From Azohydromonas caseinilytica (GTDB lineage: Bacteria > Pseudomonadota > Gammaproteobacteria > Burkholderiales > Burkholderiaceae_C), in contig NZ_JABBFW010000002.1 in the NCBI RefSeq assembly GCF_012927045.1, positions 414,801-478,800 on the forward strand: a DNA stretch of 64,000 nucleotides. The letters run 5' to 3'. Below are positions 35,963 to 45,300 of this stretch, piece after piece. Made by a program: the position numbers and the translations under genes. The notes under the pieces were generated by a model. The model was not told where the DNA came from. It was given only the letters and a program-made list of their open reading frames with translations, and ran no database searches. Every line of letters begins with the position of its first letter. Positions within the stretch are counted from its first letter, which is position 1.

Positions 35963-38205
35963 GAAGTCTTCAGTCCGAATGGGTCACGGCACGGCCCGCG
36001 ACCATCGTTGAATTGGCGGAGCTGCCCTCGCCCGGTGAGGGCGAGCTCTCGCCCGAGGATGCCGGCCTGCTGGCGCTGCAGCGCGCGCGGGCCTTCGCCG
36101 AGCCGCTGCTGTGGCAGCGCGCACTCGACACCGGCGAGGATGCCTTGGCGCATGCCGACGGTGTGTGTGCCGTGCTGCGCAGCATCGGCGCGGCGCCGGC
36201 GATGCAGGCCGCGGCCTATCTGGTCTATGCCGGCGACTTCCTGCAGAAGCCCGACGAGGTGGTCAGCAAGGCGTTCGGCGAGTCCTACGCCAGCCTGGTC
36301 AGCCACACGCGGCAGCTGGTGCAGATCCAGCGCGCGGCGCGACAGGCGCGCGTGGAGGAGCCCGCGCGCGCGCTGCAGACAGAGCGCGTGCGCAAGATGC
36401 TGCTGGCCTTTTCGCGCGACCTGCGCGTGGTGCTGCTGCGCCTAGCCTCGCGGCTGCAGACGCTGCGCTGGTTCGCCGCCAGCAAGCGAGCTTGTCCGCA
36501 CGATCTGGCGCTGGAGTCGCAGCAGGTGTTCGCGCCGCTGGCCAACCGGCTGGGCATCTGGCAGATCAAGTGGGAGCTGGAGGACCTGGCGTTCCGCTTC
36601 CTGCAGCCCGACGAATACAAGCGCATCGCCACGCTGCTGCACGAGAAGCGCAGCGAGCGCGAGCAGGGCGTGGAGCGTTTCCGCGCCGAGCTGGCGCAGG
36701 AGCTGATGGAGGTCGGCATCCATGCCACCGTGCAGGGGCGTCCCAAGCACATCTACAGCATCTGGAAAAAGATGCAGGGCAAGCGCCTGGGCTTCGAGCG
36801 CGTGCTGGACCTGCGCGCGCTGCGTGTCATCGTTGAGGACGTGTCGCAGTGCTATGCCGCCCTGGCACGGGTGCACGAGCGCTACCGGCCGCTGGAAGGT
36901 GAGTTCGACGACTACATCGCCAAACCGAAGCCCAACGGCTACCAGTCGCTGCACACCGTGGTGCTCGACGACGAGGACCGGCCGGTGGAGGTGCAGATCC
37001 GCACCCGCGCCATGCACGAGCACGCCGAGTACGGCGTGGCGGCGCACTGGGCCTATAAGGAAGCTGGCGCGCGCGGCTATGCCGGCGTGAGCGCTGCGGG
37101 CGAGTTCGAGGAGCGCATCGCCGAGGCGCGCAAGGCCGTGTTGCGCCAGCTGCTGGCCTGGGAGCGCGACTATGTGCAGTCCGGCGAGCCCGGCGCCTTC
37201 GACGACCGCATCTACGTCTTCACGCCGCAGGCCTCCGTGGTCGAGCTGCCCGCCGGGGCCACGCCGGTGGACTTCGCCTACACGGTGCACACCGACCTGG
37301 GCCATCGCTGCCGCGGTGCGCGCGTGGACGGGGCATTGGTGCCGCTGAACACGCCGCTGCGCAGTGGCCAGACCGTGGAGGTCAGCGTCGCCAAGGAGGG
37401 AGGGCCATCACTGGATTGGCTCAATCCCGAGCTGGGCTACCTGGCCAGCGCACGGGCGCGCGCCAAGGTCCGCGCCTGGTTCAATGCGCTGGCGCAGCGC
37501 GACACCATCGCGCGCGGGCGCGAGGCGGTCGAGAAGCTGCTGCAGCGCGAGGGCCGCACGGCGCTCAAGCTGGAGGAGCTGGCGGCGCGGCTGGGCTTCA
37601 AGAGCGCGGACGCGCTGTTCGAAGTTGTCGGCAAGGACGAGTACTCGCTGCGCAACATCGAGCAGCTGCTGCGCCCGGCCGAGCCCGCGCCGCCGCCGGA
37701 CGAGCTCGTCACCAAGCGCGCCAGCGTGCCCGAGGGTGGCCCGCGCGGGGGCGTGCTGGTGGTGGGCGTGGAGTCGCTGCTCACGAGCCTGGCGCGCTGC
37801 TGCCGGCCCGCGCCGCCCGATGCGATCGCCGGCTTCGTCACTCGCGGCAAGGGCGTCGCGGTGCACCGCGCCGACTGCACCAACTTCCGCCATGCCGCGC
37901 GCCAGTCGCCCGAGCGTGTCATTGCGGTGGCCTGGGGCAAGCCGCGTGGCGATCAGGCGGCGCTGTACCCGGTGGACGTGACGGTGGAGGCCGCTGACCG
38001 GCCCGGACTGCTGCGCGACATCTCCGAGCTCTTTGCCAAGGAGAAGATGAAGGTGACGGGCATGCAGATGCAGTCGGTGAAGGATCTGCATGGCGGCAGC
38101 ACGCGCATGAACTTCACCATCGAAGTCCACGATGCAGCGCGGCTGGCTCAAGTGCTGAGCCAGGTGCAACGCATCGGCGGCGTGCGGCGCGCGGCGCGCC
38201 GCTGA
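35959..38205 (+). CDS. relA: GTP pyrophosphokinase (RelA, (p)ppGpp synthetase I)
   Basis: Makes (p)ppGpp when uncharged tRNA enters the ribosome. The 748-residue protein has a degenerate hydrolase domain (AAYLVYAGDFLQKPDE where active enzymes carry the HD pair), a synthetase domain with GRPKHIYSIWKKMQGK and EFDDYIAKPKPNGYQSLHT (the EFDD form of monofunctional RelA), a TGS domain near 400-460 (DRIYVFTPQASVVELPAGATPVDFAY), a zinc-finger/RIS region with ARCCRPAPPDAIAGFVTRG, and a C-terminal ACT domain. It should therefore synthesise but not degrade the alarmone. Start overlaps the upstream hydrolase stop. Confidence 0.97.
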   Translation: MRSLQSEWVTARPATIVELAELPSPGEGELSPEDAGLLALQRARAFAEPLLWQRALDTGEDALAHADGVCAVLRSIGAAPAMQAAAYLVYAGDFLQKPDEVVSKAFGESYASLVSHTRQLVQIQRAARQARVEEPARALQTERVRKMLLAFSRDLRVVLLRLASRLQTLRWFAASKRACPHDLALESQQVFAPLANRLGIWQIKWELEDLAFRFLQPDEYKRIATLLHEKRSEREQGVERFRAELAQELMEVGIHATVQGRPKHIYSIWKKMQGKRLGFERVLDLRALRVIVEDVSQCYAALARVHERYRPLEGEFDDYIAKPKPNGYQSLHTVVLDDEDRPVEVQIRTRAMHEHAEYGVAAHWAYKEAGARGYAGVSAAGEFEERIAEARKAVLRQLLAWERDYVQSGEPGAFDDRIYVFTPQASVVELPAGATPVDFAYTVHTDLGHRCRGARVDGALVPLNTPLRSGQTVEVSVAKEGGPSLDWLNPELGYLASARARAKVRAWFNALAQRDTIARGREAVEKLLQREGRTALKLEELAARLGFKSADALFEVVGKDEYSLRNIEQLLRPAEPAPPPDELVTKRASVPEGGPRGGVLVVGVESLLTSLARCCRPAPPDAIAGFVTRGKGVAVHRADCTNFRHAARQSPERVIAVAWGKPRGDQAALYPVDVTVEAADRPGLLRDISELFAKEKMKVTGMQMQSVKDLHGGSTRMNFTIEVHDAARLAQVLSQVQRIGGVRRAARR

Positions 38206-38325
38206 GCCGGGCGGGTGGGTGTTGATGGCCTTGACAGTGCCGGGTCCACGGAGTTGGTCCGGCCCCCGCTGCACTCACCCGCCGGAGCCTTCGCAGCACT
38301 TTCTTCAAATTTTTGCGAGAGGTGC

Positions 38326-38355
38326 TTGCACAACTGAAAAAAGTGCGTATAGAAT
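38326..38355 (+). promoter_or_regulatory. Sigma-70 promoter of tRNA-Val
   Basis: -35 TTGCAC (38326-38331) and -10 TAGAAT (38350-38355) with an 18-base spacer. Transcription would begin near 38362, about 17 bases before the tRNA. Confidence 0.8.
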
Positions 38356-38378
38356 AGCGGCTTCAGCAAACGAACGAC

Positions 38379-38455
38379 AGGCGCGTAGCTCAGCTGGTTA
38401 GAGCACCACCTTGACATGGTGGGGGTCGTTGGTTCGAGTCCAATCGCGCCTACCA
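38379..38455 (+). tRNA. tRNA-Val (anticodon GAC)
   Basis: A canonical 77-nt tRNA with encoded CCA. Acceptor AGGCGCG/CGCGCCT, D-arm GCTC...GAGC with GG in the loop, anticodon arm CCACC-TTGACAT-GGTGG (anticodon GAC reads GUC/GUU valine codons), 5-base variable loop GGGTC, and T-arm GTTGG-TTCGAGT-CCAAT. It is a useful normal reference for the tRNA-like RNA at 54848-54972. Confidence 0.98.
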
Positions 38456-38459
38456 ATGC

Positions 38460-38493
38460 AAGCCCTTGACGAGTGATCTCGTCAAGGGCTTTT
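38460..38493 (+). terminator. Terminator of tRNA-Val
   Basis: AAGCCCTTGACGAG (38460-38473) and CTCGTCAAGGGCTT (38478-38491) form a 14-bp stem with loop TGAT, ending in TTTT. Confidence 0.93.
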
Positions 38494-38536
38494 CGCTTTG
38501 TGGTCGGTTGCACGCTCATCAACTCGTCCCGGACAC

Positions 38537-38559
38537 AAAAAGGCGCCTGGGGAAGGCGC
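38537..38559 (-). terminator. Terminator of the lytic transglycosylase gene
   Basis: On the minus strand GCGCCT-TCCCC-AGGCGC (38543-38559) is followed by C and TTTTT (38537-38541), 57 bases after the transglycosylase stop. Confidence 0.75.
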
Positions 38560-38615
38560 TGATGATGAAACGGCAATGGTTGCCGGCGCGACCGGCAGGG
38601 CGGATCAAGAGCGTT

Positions 38616-39473
38616 TCAGCGCAAGGCGACTACCTGGTTGCTGCCAGTTGCGGAAGCCGTCTGCTCCACGGGCGCGGCCGGTGAGGACGGAGCAGGGCGC
38701 ACGGGCATCGGGGCGTTGATGGGTACACCACGTCCGTTGGCCACCTGCCGCAGGTAGCCCTGTTCGGCCAGCACCTTGCCCACGTAGCCGCCATCGTCAT
38801 TGAGATTGGCTGCCCCCACGTAATAGCGCAGCCCGGCTTCCAGCCCGCCGGCGCGCGCGATGCACTCCTTGAGCACCTGCACGCCCACGCGCAGGTTCGT
38901 GACCGGATCGAAGGCCGCCAGCGTGCCGCCGAAGGCCTCGTACTTGTCGTCATGCACACGGGTCATCACCTGCATCAGCCCCTGCGCGCCCACCGCGCTT
39001 TGCGCGAAGGGGTTGAAGCTGGACTCGACGGCCATGATGGCCAGGATCAGCGTCGGCTCCAGCCCGGCGCGCTGGCCGACCTGCCATGCCTCCTGCACCA
39101 GGCGGCTGATCGGCTCGGGCGCCACGCGGTAGCGGCGTGACAGCCACTTCGCCACCGCCGCCTGCTGGCGATTGAGCTCGCGCGGATCGGCCGCCGTGGC
39201 GCGCGCCACGCCCTGCGGGTCCGACAGCGCCACCAGCAGGTTGCCCTCGCGCTCGGCGCGGGCCTCGTGGCGGGATTGCAGCCAGCCGAAGGCGACGCGT
39301 TCGGCTTCATGCCGCAGGTCGGCATGTCCGCTGGCGAAGGCCAGCACGGCGACCACGGCAAGACCCAGCAAGGCCAGGGTGTTGTGGCTGACTTGCAGCA
39401 GCCCGGAAAGAACGTCGCGCACGAAGACGGCGACCGAGGCGCGCAGGGCGCGCAACATGACAAGCGCTGTCAT
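38616..39473 (-). CDS. Membrane-anchored lytic murein transglycosylase (SLT domain)
   Basis: Cleaves the peptidoglycan glycan strand to give 1,6-anhydro-MurNAc ends. The 285-residue protein has an N-terminal signal anchor (HNTLALLGLAVVAVLAFASG) and a C-terminal SLT domain with LAIMAVESSFNPFAQSAVGAQGLMQVM (catalytic Glu) and LRYYVGAANLNDDGGYVGKVL. Start ATG 39473 has AGGAGA close upstream; the frame is open 5' for 48 more codons but that stretch is non-coding leader. A promoter on the minus strand sits at 39674-39703. Confidence 0.93.
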   Translation of the reverse strand: MTALVMLRALRASVAVFVRDVLSGLLQVSHNTLALLGLAVVAVLAFASGHADLRHEAERVAFGWLQSRHEARAEREGNLLVALSDPQGVARATAADPRELNRQQAAVAKWLSRRYRVAPEPISRLVQEAWQVGQRAGLEPTLILAIMAVESSFNPFAQSAVGAQGLMQVMTRVHDDKYEAFGGTLAAFDPVTNLRVGVQVLKECIARAGGLEAGLRYYVGAANLNDDGGYVGKVLAEQGYLRQVANGRGVPINAPMPVRPAPSSPAAPVEQTASATGSNQVVALR

Positions 39474-39673
39474 TGCTCTCCTTTCGTCTGCCGGCGCGGC
39501 GTCCGCCCGCCCCGCTGGGACGGCACGGGCGCCGCAGAGGCGGCGGCGATAATGGTTCGGCAGCGGATCCGCCCGAAGGCGAACCTTTCCGGCGCGTCCG
39601 TGGCGCGCGGGCTGCAAGGCAGCGGTACCCTGAGGTGGGTTCGGGTTAACCCTGATCTGTATCAGGTTGCCTC
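39474..39673 (-). other. Long GC-rich, structured leader of the transglycosylase gene
   Basis: If transcription starts at the 39674-39703 promoter, about 190 nt precede the transglycosylase ATG. Near its 5' end AACCTGAT (39659-39666 strand-reversed) and ATCAGGGTT form a hairpin closed by ACAG, followed by TAACCCGAACCC and further GC-rich pairing segments. I could not match it to a known riboswitch. It may also contain the ubiD promoter on the other strand. Nothing in the 263-base gap looks protein-coding. Confidence 0.3.
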
Positions 39674-39703
39674 ATTCTAGGAACGGTTCAAATAACCGGT
39701 CAA
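39674..39703 (-). promoter_or_regulatory. Sigma-70 promoter facing the lytic transglycosylase gene
   Basis: On the minus strand -35 TTGACC (39698-39703), 18-base spacer, -10 TAGAAT (39674-39679). The start would be near 39667. Confidence 0.65.
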
Positions 39704-39736
39704 GAATATCAACTCGTCTTTTAATATCTATAGGTA

Positions 39737-41302
39737 ATGAAATACCGCGACCTGCGGGACTTCGTGGCCCAGCTTGAGCGTCTGGGTGAGCTGCGCCGTG
39801 TGAGCGAACCGGTGTCGCCGCGGCTGGAGATGACGGCGCTGAGCGACCGCGTGCTGCAGGCCGGCGGCCCGGCGCTGTGGTTCGAGAAGCCCGCCGGCCA
39901 TGACATGCCGGTGCTGGCCAACCTCTTCGGCACGCCGCGCCGCGTGGCACTGGGCATGGGAGCGCAGGACACCTCGGAGCTGCGCGACATCGGCCGCCTG
40001 CTGGCCAGCCTGAAGGAGCCCGAGCCCCCGCGCGGCCTCAAGGATGCCGGACGGCTGCTGCACATGGCCAAGGCGCTGTGGGACATGAAGCCCGCGCGCG
40101 TTTCCTCGCCCGCCTGCCAGGCGCAGGTATTGCAGGGCGACGAGGTGGACCTGCACCGCCTGCCTATCCAGCTGTGCTGGCCCCGCGATGCCGGCCCGCT
40201 GCTGACCTGGGGCCTGGTGATCACGCGCGGGCCGCAGTCGGTGGTGCAGCCGCGCACGCGGCAGAACCTGGGCATCTACCGCCAGCAGCTCATCGGCCGG
40301 CGCGAGCTGATCATGCGCTGGCTGGCGCACCGCGGCGGCGCGCTGGACTTCCGCGAGTTCGCCCGCGCCAACCCGGGTCAACCGTTCCCGATCGCGGTGG
40401 CGCTGGGCGCCGACCCGGCCACGCTGCTGGGCGCGGTCACGCCGGTGCCGGACACGCTCTCGGAATACCAGTTCGCCGGCCTGCTGCGCGGCAGCCGCAC
40501 CGAGCTGGCCGACACGTCGGTGGGCGAGGGGCCGTTGAAGCTGCAGGTCCCGGCCAGTGCCGAGATCGTGCTGGAAGGCCACATTCCCACTGCCGCGCCC
40601 GGCTACCAGGGCACCAGCGAGGACGGCGTGCCGCTCAAGGAGCGGGGTGGCTACCTGCATGCCCTGGAAGGGCCCTTCGGCGACCACACGGGCTACTACA
40701 ACGAGCAGGACTGGTTTCCGGTGTTCCGCGTGGACCGCCTCACGCAGCGGCGCGACCCGGTCTACCACTCCACCTACACCGGCAAGCCGCCCGATGAGCC
40801 GGCGGTGCTGGGCGTGGCGCTCAACGAAGTCTTCGTGCCGATCCTGCAGAAGCAGTTTCCGGAGATCGTGGACTTCTACCTGCCGCCCGAAGGCTGCAGC
40901 TACCGGCTGGCCGTCATCTCGATCCGCAAGGCCTATCCCGGCCATGCCAAGCGATTGATGTTCGGCTTGTGGAGCTTCCTGCGCCAGTTCATGTACACCA
41001 AGTTCATCGTCGTCACCGACGAGGACGTGAACATCCGCGACTGGCGCGACGTGATCTGGGCCATCACCACGCGCATGGACCCGGTGCGCGACACCACGCT
41101 GGTGTCGGACACGCCCATCGACTACCTCGACTTCGCCTCGCCCGTGAGCGGACTGGGCGGCAAGATGGGCCTGGACGCCACCAACAAGTGGCCGGGCGAG
41201 ACCGACCGCGAGTGGGGGCGCACCATCACCATGGAACCGGCGGTGCAGGCGCGCATGGACGAACTCTTCAAGCGTCTCATGCCTGGCGCCCCGGGTGCTT
41301 GA
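39737..41302 (+). CDS. ubiD: 3-octaprenyl-4-hydroxybenzoate carboxy-lyase (UbiD)
   Basis: Decarboxylates the ubiquinone precursor using prenylated FMN made by UbiX. The 521-residue protein begins [22 protein letters not shown] and contains [25 protein letters not shown]-type segments, the prFMN-site region around [19 protein letters not shown], and [20 protein letters not shown], all typical of UbiD. Length and ends fit. An AT-rich stretch with TAATAT lies about 11 bases before the ATG, so if that is the -10 the message has almost no leader. ubiX is not in the window. Confidence 0.97.
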   Translation: MKYRDLRDFVAQLERLGELRRVSEPVSPRLEMTALSDRVLQAGGPALWFEKPAGHDMPVLANLFGTPRRVALGMGAQDTSELRDIGRLLASLKEPEPPRGLKDAGRLLHMAKALWDMKPARVSSPACQAQVLQGDEVDLHRLPIQLCWPRDAGPLLTWGLVITRGPQSVVQPRTRQNLGIYRQQLIGRRELIMRWLAHRGGALDFREFARANPGQPFPIAVALGADPATLLGAVTPVPDTLSEYQFAGLLRGSRTELADTSVGEGPLKLQVPASAEIVLEGHIPTAAPGYQGTSEDGVPLKERGGYLHALEGPFGDHTGYYNEQDWFPVFRVDRLTQRRDPVYHSTYTGKPPDEPAVLGVALNEVFVPILQKQFPEIVDFYLPPEGCSYRLAVISIRKAYPGHAKRLMFGLWSFLRQFMYTKFIVVTDEDVNIRDWRDVIWAITTRMDPVRDTTLVSDTPIDYLDFASPVSGLGGKMGLDATNKWPGETDREWGRTITMEPAVQARMDELFKRLMPGAPGA

Positions 41303-41461
41303 TGTCCCTGCGGCGGCCGTCACCAAGCTTGATGAGGCTCAAGGGCTGAGCTACCTTTGAAGCGCCTGCTTCGCAGGTTCATGCAGTGGCGCAGTCTTCT
41401 GCGCAACAGGAGCCCCGGACCGCCTACCTCCGGATCTCCAGCGGCGGTGGCAATCGCCCGT

Positions 41462-41488
41462 CCCCTCCACGCTTCGCGCGTGGAGGGG
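41462..41488 (+). terminator. Probable terminator after ubiD
   Basis: CCCCTCCACGC (41462-41472) and GCGTGGAGGGG (41478-41488) form an 11-bp stem with loop TTCGC, followed by TTCGCCTTTT. It lies in the gap between ubiD and the convergent ydcF-like gene. Confidence 0.6.
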
Positions 41489-41516
41489 TTCGCCTTTTGG
41501 GAGGCAGCAAACAGCC

Positions 41517-42314
41517 TCAGGCGCCCATGAGCAGCCCGATGCGTTCGCGCACCACCTGGCGCAGCAGGGTGAAGCCTTCGCTGCTGGGCAGCCAGCGCAG
41601 CAGCGGCTGCTCGACGCGGGGCGCCAGCCCGACCGGTGCCGGGATCACGCGCACCCTCATGCCCGCAGCCGCCGCGGCCTGCTCGAAGGCGCGCTGGGCG
41701 CGCGGCATGTGCCAGTCATGGGTCACCAGCACGATGTCCTGGATGCCTCGCGGGCGCAGCAGCGCCACGGTGCGTGCGGCGTTCTCGCGCGTGTCGCGCG
41801 AGGCGTCCTCGACCCAGCGCAGTGGCTGGCGGAACTCGTCGGCGGCGATGCGGGCGGCAATCCGCGCCTCGGGCTCCCCCGTGGCGCCCGCGTGCCCGAC
41901 CCCGCCGCTGAAGCCCGCGCCCAGGCCGCTGGCGCGCGCCAGCCACAGGCCGTAGCGCAGGCGCTCCATCGAGTGGAGGCTGAGGCTGGAGCCGCCATAC
42001 TCCGGCGCCCAGGCTTCGCGCCCGCCGCCCAGCACGACAATGGCGGCCTGTGCGGGCCGCAGCGTCTTCAGGGACGCCGCGGCCAGCGCCGGCGGCGGCG
42101 CCAGCAGCCAGCGCTTGGCCTGCTCGGCCACCGCGTCGCTCGCGCCCAGCCACAGCGTCAGCACGCCCAGCAGCGCCAGCGCCCGGCCCAGCCGCTCCCG
42201 CCACAGGGCCAGGCCCAGCAGCACCAGCAGCAGGGCCGGCATGGGCGGCAGCAGCAGCGAGCCCAGCGCCGGCTTCCAGGCCTCCAGGCCCAGGCGCATC
42301 ACAATCTCGTTCAT
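41517..42314 (-). CDS. YdcF/ElyC-family (DUF218) membrane protein
   Basis: A 265-residue protein with two N-terminal membrane helices (LGSLLLPPMPALLLVLLGLAL; LGRALALLGVLTLWLGASD) and a DUF218 domain starting at AAIVVLGGGREAWAPEYGG, with EDASRDTRENAARTVALLR and LVTHDWHMPRAQRAFE as diagnostic motifs. Relatives (ElyC, SanA, YdcF) affect envelope integrity and undecaprenyl-phosphate metabolism; the reaction here is not known. Divergent from the DUF748 gene by 71 bases. Confidence 0.9.
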   Translation of the reverse strand: MNEIVMRLGLEAWKPALGSLLLPPMPALLLVLLGLALWRERLGRALALLGVLTLWLGASDAVAEQAKRWLLAPPPALAAASLKTLRPAQAAIVVLGGGREAWAPEYGGSSLSLHSMERLRYGLWLARASGLGAGFSGGVGHAGATGEPEARIAARIAADEFRQPLRWVEDASRDTRENAARTVALLRPRGIQDIVLVTHDWHMPRAQRAFEQAAAAAGMRVRVIPAPVGLAPRVEQPLLRWLPSSEGFTLLRQVVRERIGLLMGA

Positions 42315-42385
42315 TTGGTTGTTCTCTCACCTGCAGTGGCGCGCATTGTGCGCAGGCCGCCTGCGTGACCAAGCGGAAAGAAATC

Positions 42386-45300
42386 ATGTTCAAGGGCAAG
42401 CGCGCGGCAAGGATCGCGGCCGCGCTGGCGATCGCGTTGGGAGTGCTGTGGCTGCTGGGCGCGCTGGCCCTGCCGCCGTTGTTGAAGTGGCAACTGCAGC
42501 AGCGCGGCAGCGCGCTGCTCGGCCGGGAACTCAGCGTCCAGAGCGTCCGCTTCACGCCGTGGAACCTGCAGCTCACGCTGCGGGGCATCGCGCTGGCCGG
42601 CGCCGCACCGCGGGAAGCCGCCGCGGCCGAGCCCCAGCCGCCGCAGCTGCAGATCGAGCGCCTGATGCTCAACCTGGAAGCGAGCTCGCTGTGGAAGCGC
42701 GCGCCGGTGCTCAGCGCCATCGAGATCGAGGCGCCGAAAGTGCGGCTCAGGCAGCGTGCCGACGGCGGTACGGACATCGATGACATGCTGCAGGCGTTGC
42801 GCTCGCAACCTCAGACTGAGGAGCCCGCCGGCCCGCCGCCGCGCTTCGCGTTGCACAACCTGCGCCTGGAGCGCGGCGAGCTGGTCTACGAGGACGAGGC
42901 GCGCCAGGTGCGCCACGAGGTGCGCGAGCTGCAGCTGGGGCTGCCCTTCATTTCCAGCCTGCCCGCCGACGTGCAGACGCAGGTGCAGCCGCGCCTGGCC
43001 TTCGTGCTCGACGGCAGCCGCTTCGACAGCGGCGCCACCACGACGCCGTTCTCGCGCCACCGCGACAGCACGCTGGAGCTGCGCCTCGACGCGCTGAAGC
43101 TCGCATCCTTGAGCGCCTATCTGCCCGCGGCGCTGGAGCTGCAGGGCGGGCAGCTGGACACCCGGCTGCAGCTGCGCTTCCGCCTGGAGGACGACGGCAC
43201 GCCGCGGCTCGACGTGCAGGGCCAGCTCCAGGCGCAGGACCTGGCCCTGGCCGACGCCCAGGGCCAGCCGCTGCTGGGCTGGAAGTCGCTGCGCATCGAG
43301 GTGCAGCCTTCGCAGCCGCTGCAGCGCCATGTCGCGCTGGGCGCGGTGCGGCTCGACGGCCTTGATGTGCACGCGGGGCGGGACGCGCAGGGCCGGCTGC
43401 TGCCGGCGCTGGCGCCGTCCGGTGCGCCGGCGGCCCAGGGCAGCTCGACCAAGCCCGGCGGCGCGGCGCGCCCGGATGACGGGACGCCGGCCCAGGGCGC
43501 CTGGACCGTGTCGGTGCAGGAGCTGGCCGTGCAGGACGCCGCGCTGCACTGGCGCGACGAGGCGCTCAAGCTGCGCTGGCGCGTGGAGGCGCTGGCGGCC
43601 CAGGCGCGCGGCCTGCAGTGGCCGCTGCGCGACGCGATGCCCTTTGAAAGCTCCGCGCGGCTGCGGCCCGAGGACGGCACGGCCGATGCGCCCGCCGCCA
43701 GCCTGAAGCTCAAGGGCGAGGCGGCGGCCGAGGGCGGCGCGCTCGACTTCGAGCTGGAGGCGCTGCCCCTGGGGCCGCTGGCGCCGGTGCTGGCGCAGGC
43801 GCTGCGGCCGCGTCCGGAGGGCCGGCTGGGCGCGCAGGGCCGGCTGCGCTGGACGCCGGACGGGCTGCAGGCGGTGGAGCTGGCGCAGGCGCGGCTCGAC
43901 GGGCTGCGGCTGCGCGAGGGCGAACGCGCCGCGCCGCCGGTGGCAGCCTGGGACGAGCTGGTGCTCGAAGGCGTGCGCGTCGAGCTGCCGCGCCGGGAGG
44001 CCGAGATCGGCCGGCTGCGCCTGCAGGCCCCGGCGCTGCAGCTCGCCCGCGACGCCCAGGGCCAATTGAACGCCGCGGCCTGGTTCCAGCCGGCCGCGCC
44101 GGCTCCCGCGGCTGCGGCGCAGCCGGCCAAGTCCACGCCCGGAGCGGACGCCTGGCGGCTGAAGCTGCGCCAGTTGCAGATTGCCGAAGGCCGCGTGGCG
44201 TGGCTGGATGCGCAGCCCGCGCCGCAGTCCCCGCTGCGGCTGGAAGCCAGCCGGCTGCAGCTGGTGATGCAGGACCTGCAATGGCCGCTGGCCGCCGGAG
44301 CGCGCCGCGCCAGCCTGGGCATGCAGCTGCGCGAGCCCGGCGACGCCACGCCGGCGCGCGTGCAGTGGAGCGGCCGGCTGCAGGCGGCGCCCCTGGCGCT
44401 GGACGGGCGCTGGCGCATCGAGCGGCTGCCGCTGCACCTGCTGCAGGCCTATGCCGGCACGGAGCTGCCGCTGCGCCTGCTGCATGCCGAGGGCGGCTTC
44501 GACGGCGAGCTGGCCTTGAGCCTGGGCGCCGAAGGCCCGCGCGTGCAGGCGCGCGGCGACGCGCTGCTGGCGGGCGTGCACGTGGCCGCGGCCCGCGACC
44601 GCGCCGCCGGCGACGAGCTGCTGAGCTGGCAGTCGCTGGCGCTGCGCGGCCTGGACGCGGCGCTGCAGCCGGGCGCCAAGCCGCGGGTGCAATTGCAGTC
44701 GGCCACGCTGTCGGACTTCTATGCCCGCCTGGTGGTGACGGAGCAGGGCCGCCTCAACCTGCAGGACCTGGGTGGCCGCGCCGTGCTGGACAACCCTCCC
44801 GCCGGCCAGGCGCCCAAGGACGCGCCGGCCGATGGAGCCGCCTCGGCGCCGGCCGCGGCGCCCACCACGCGCGAGGGTGTGACGGTCGGTCCGCCGCGGC
44901 AGCGCACGCGCGAGCTGCCGCTGGATCTGGCGCTGGGCACCACCACGCTGGTCAACGGCCGCATCGACTTCAACGACCGCTTCGTGCGACCCAACTACAG
45001 CGCCGAGCTCACCGAGCTCAACGGCTCGCTGGGCCCGCTGCGCTCGGACAGCCCGGGCTTGGCGCCGCTGAGCCTGCGCGGCCGTGCCGCGGGCAGCGCG
45101 CTGCTGGACATCCAGGGCACGCTCAATCCGCTGAGCAACCCGCCGGAGCTGGACCTGCAGGCCCGCGCCACCGGGCTGGAGCTGCCGCCGCTGTCGCCCT
45201 ACGCCGCCAAGTACGCCGGCTACGCCATCGAGCGCGGCAAGCTCAGCGTCGAGCTGGGCTACCGCATCGACGGCGAGGGCCGGCTGCAGGCCAGCAACCG

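Noticed and set aside
39599-39690. TPP riboswitch ahead of ubiD
   Set aside because: Only short pieces (CTGAGG, CTGATCTG) match; the GCG-AGGGA closing part and the pyrimidine-sensing helix are missing, and ubiD is not a thiamine gene.
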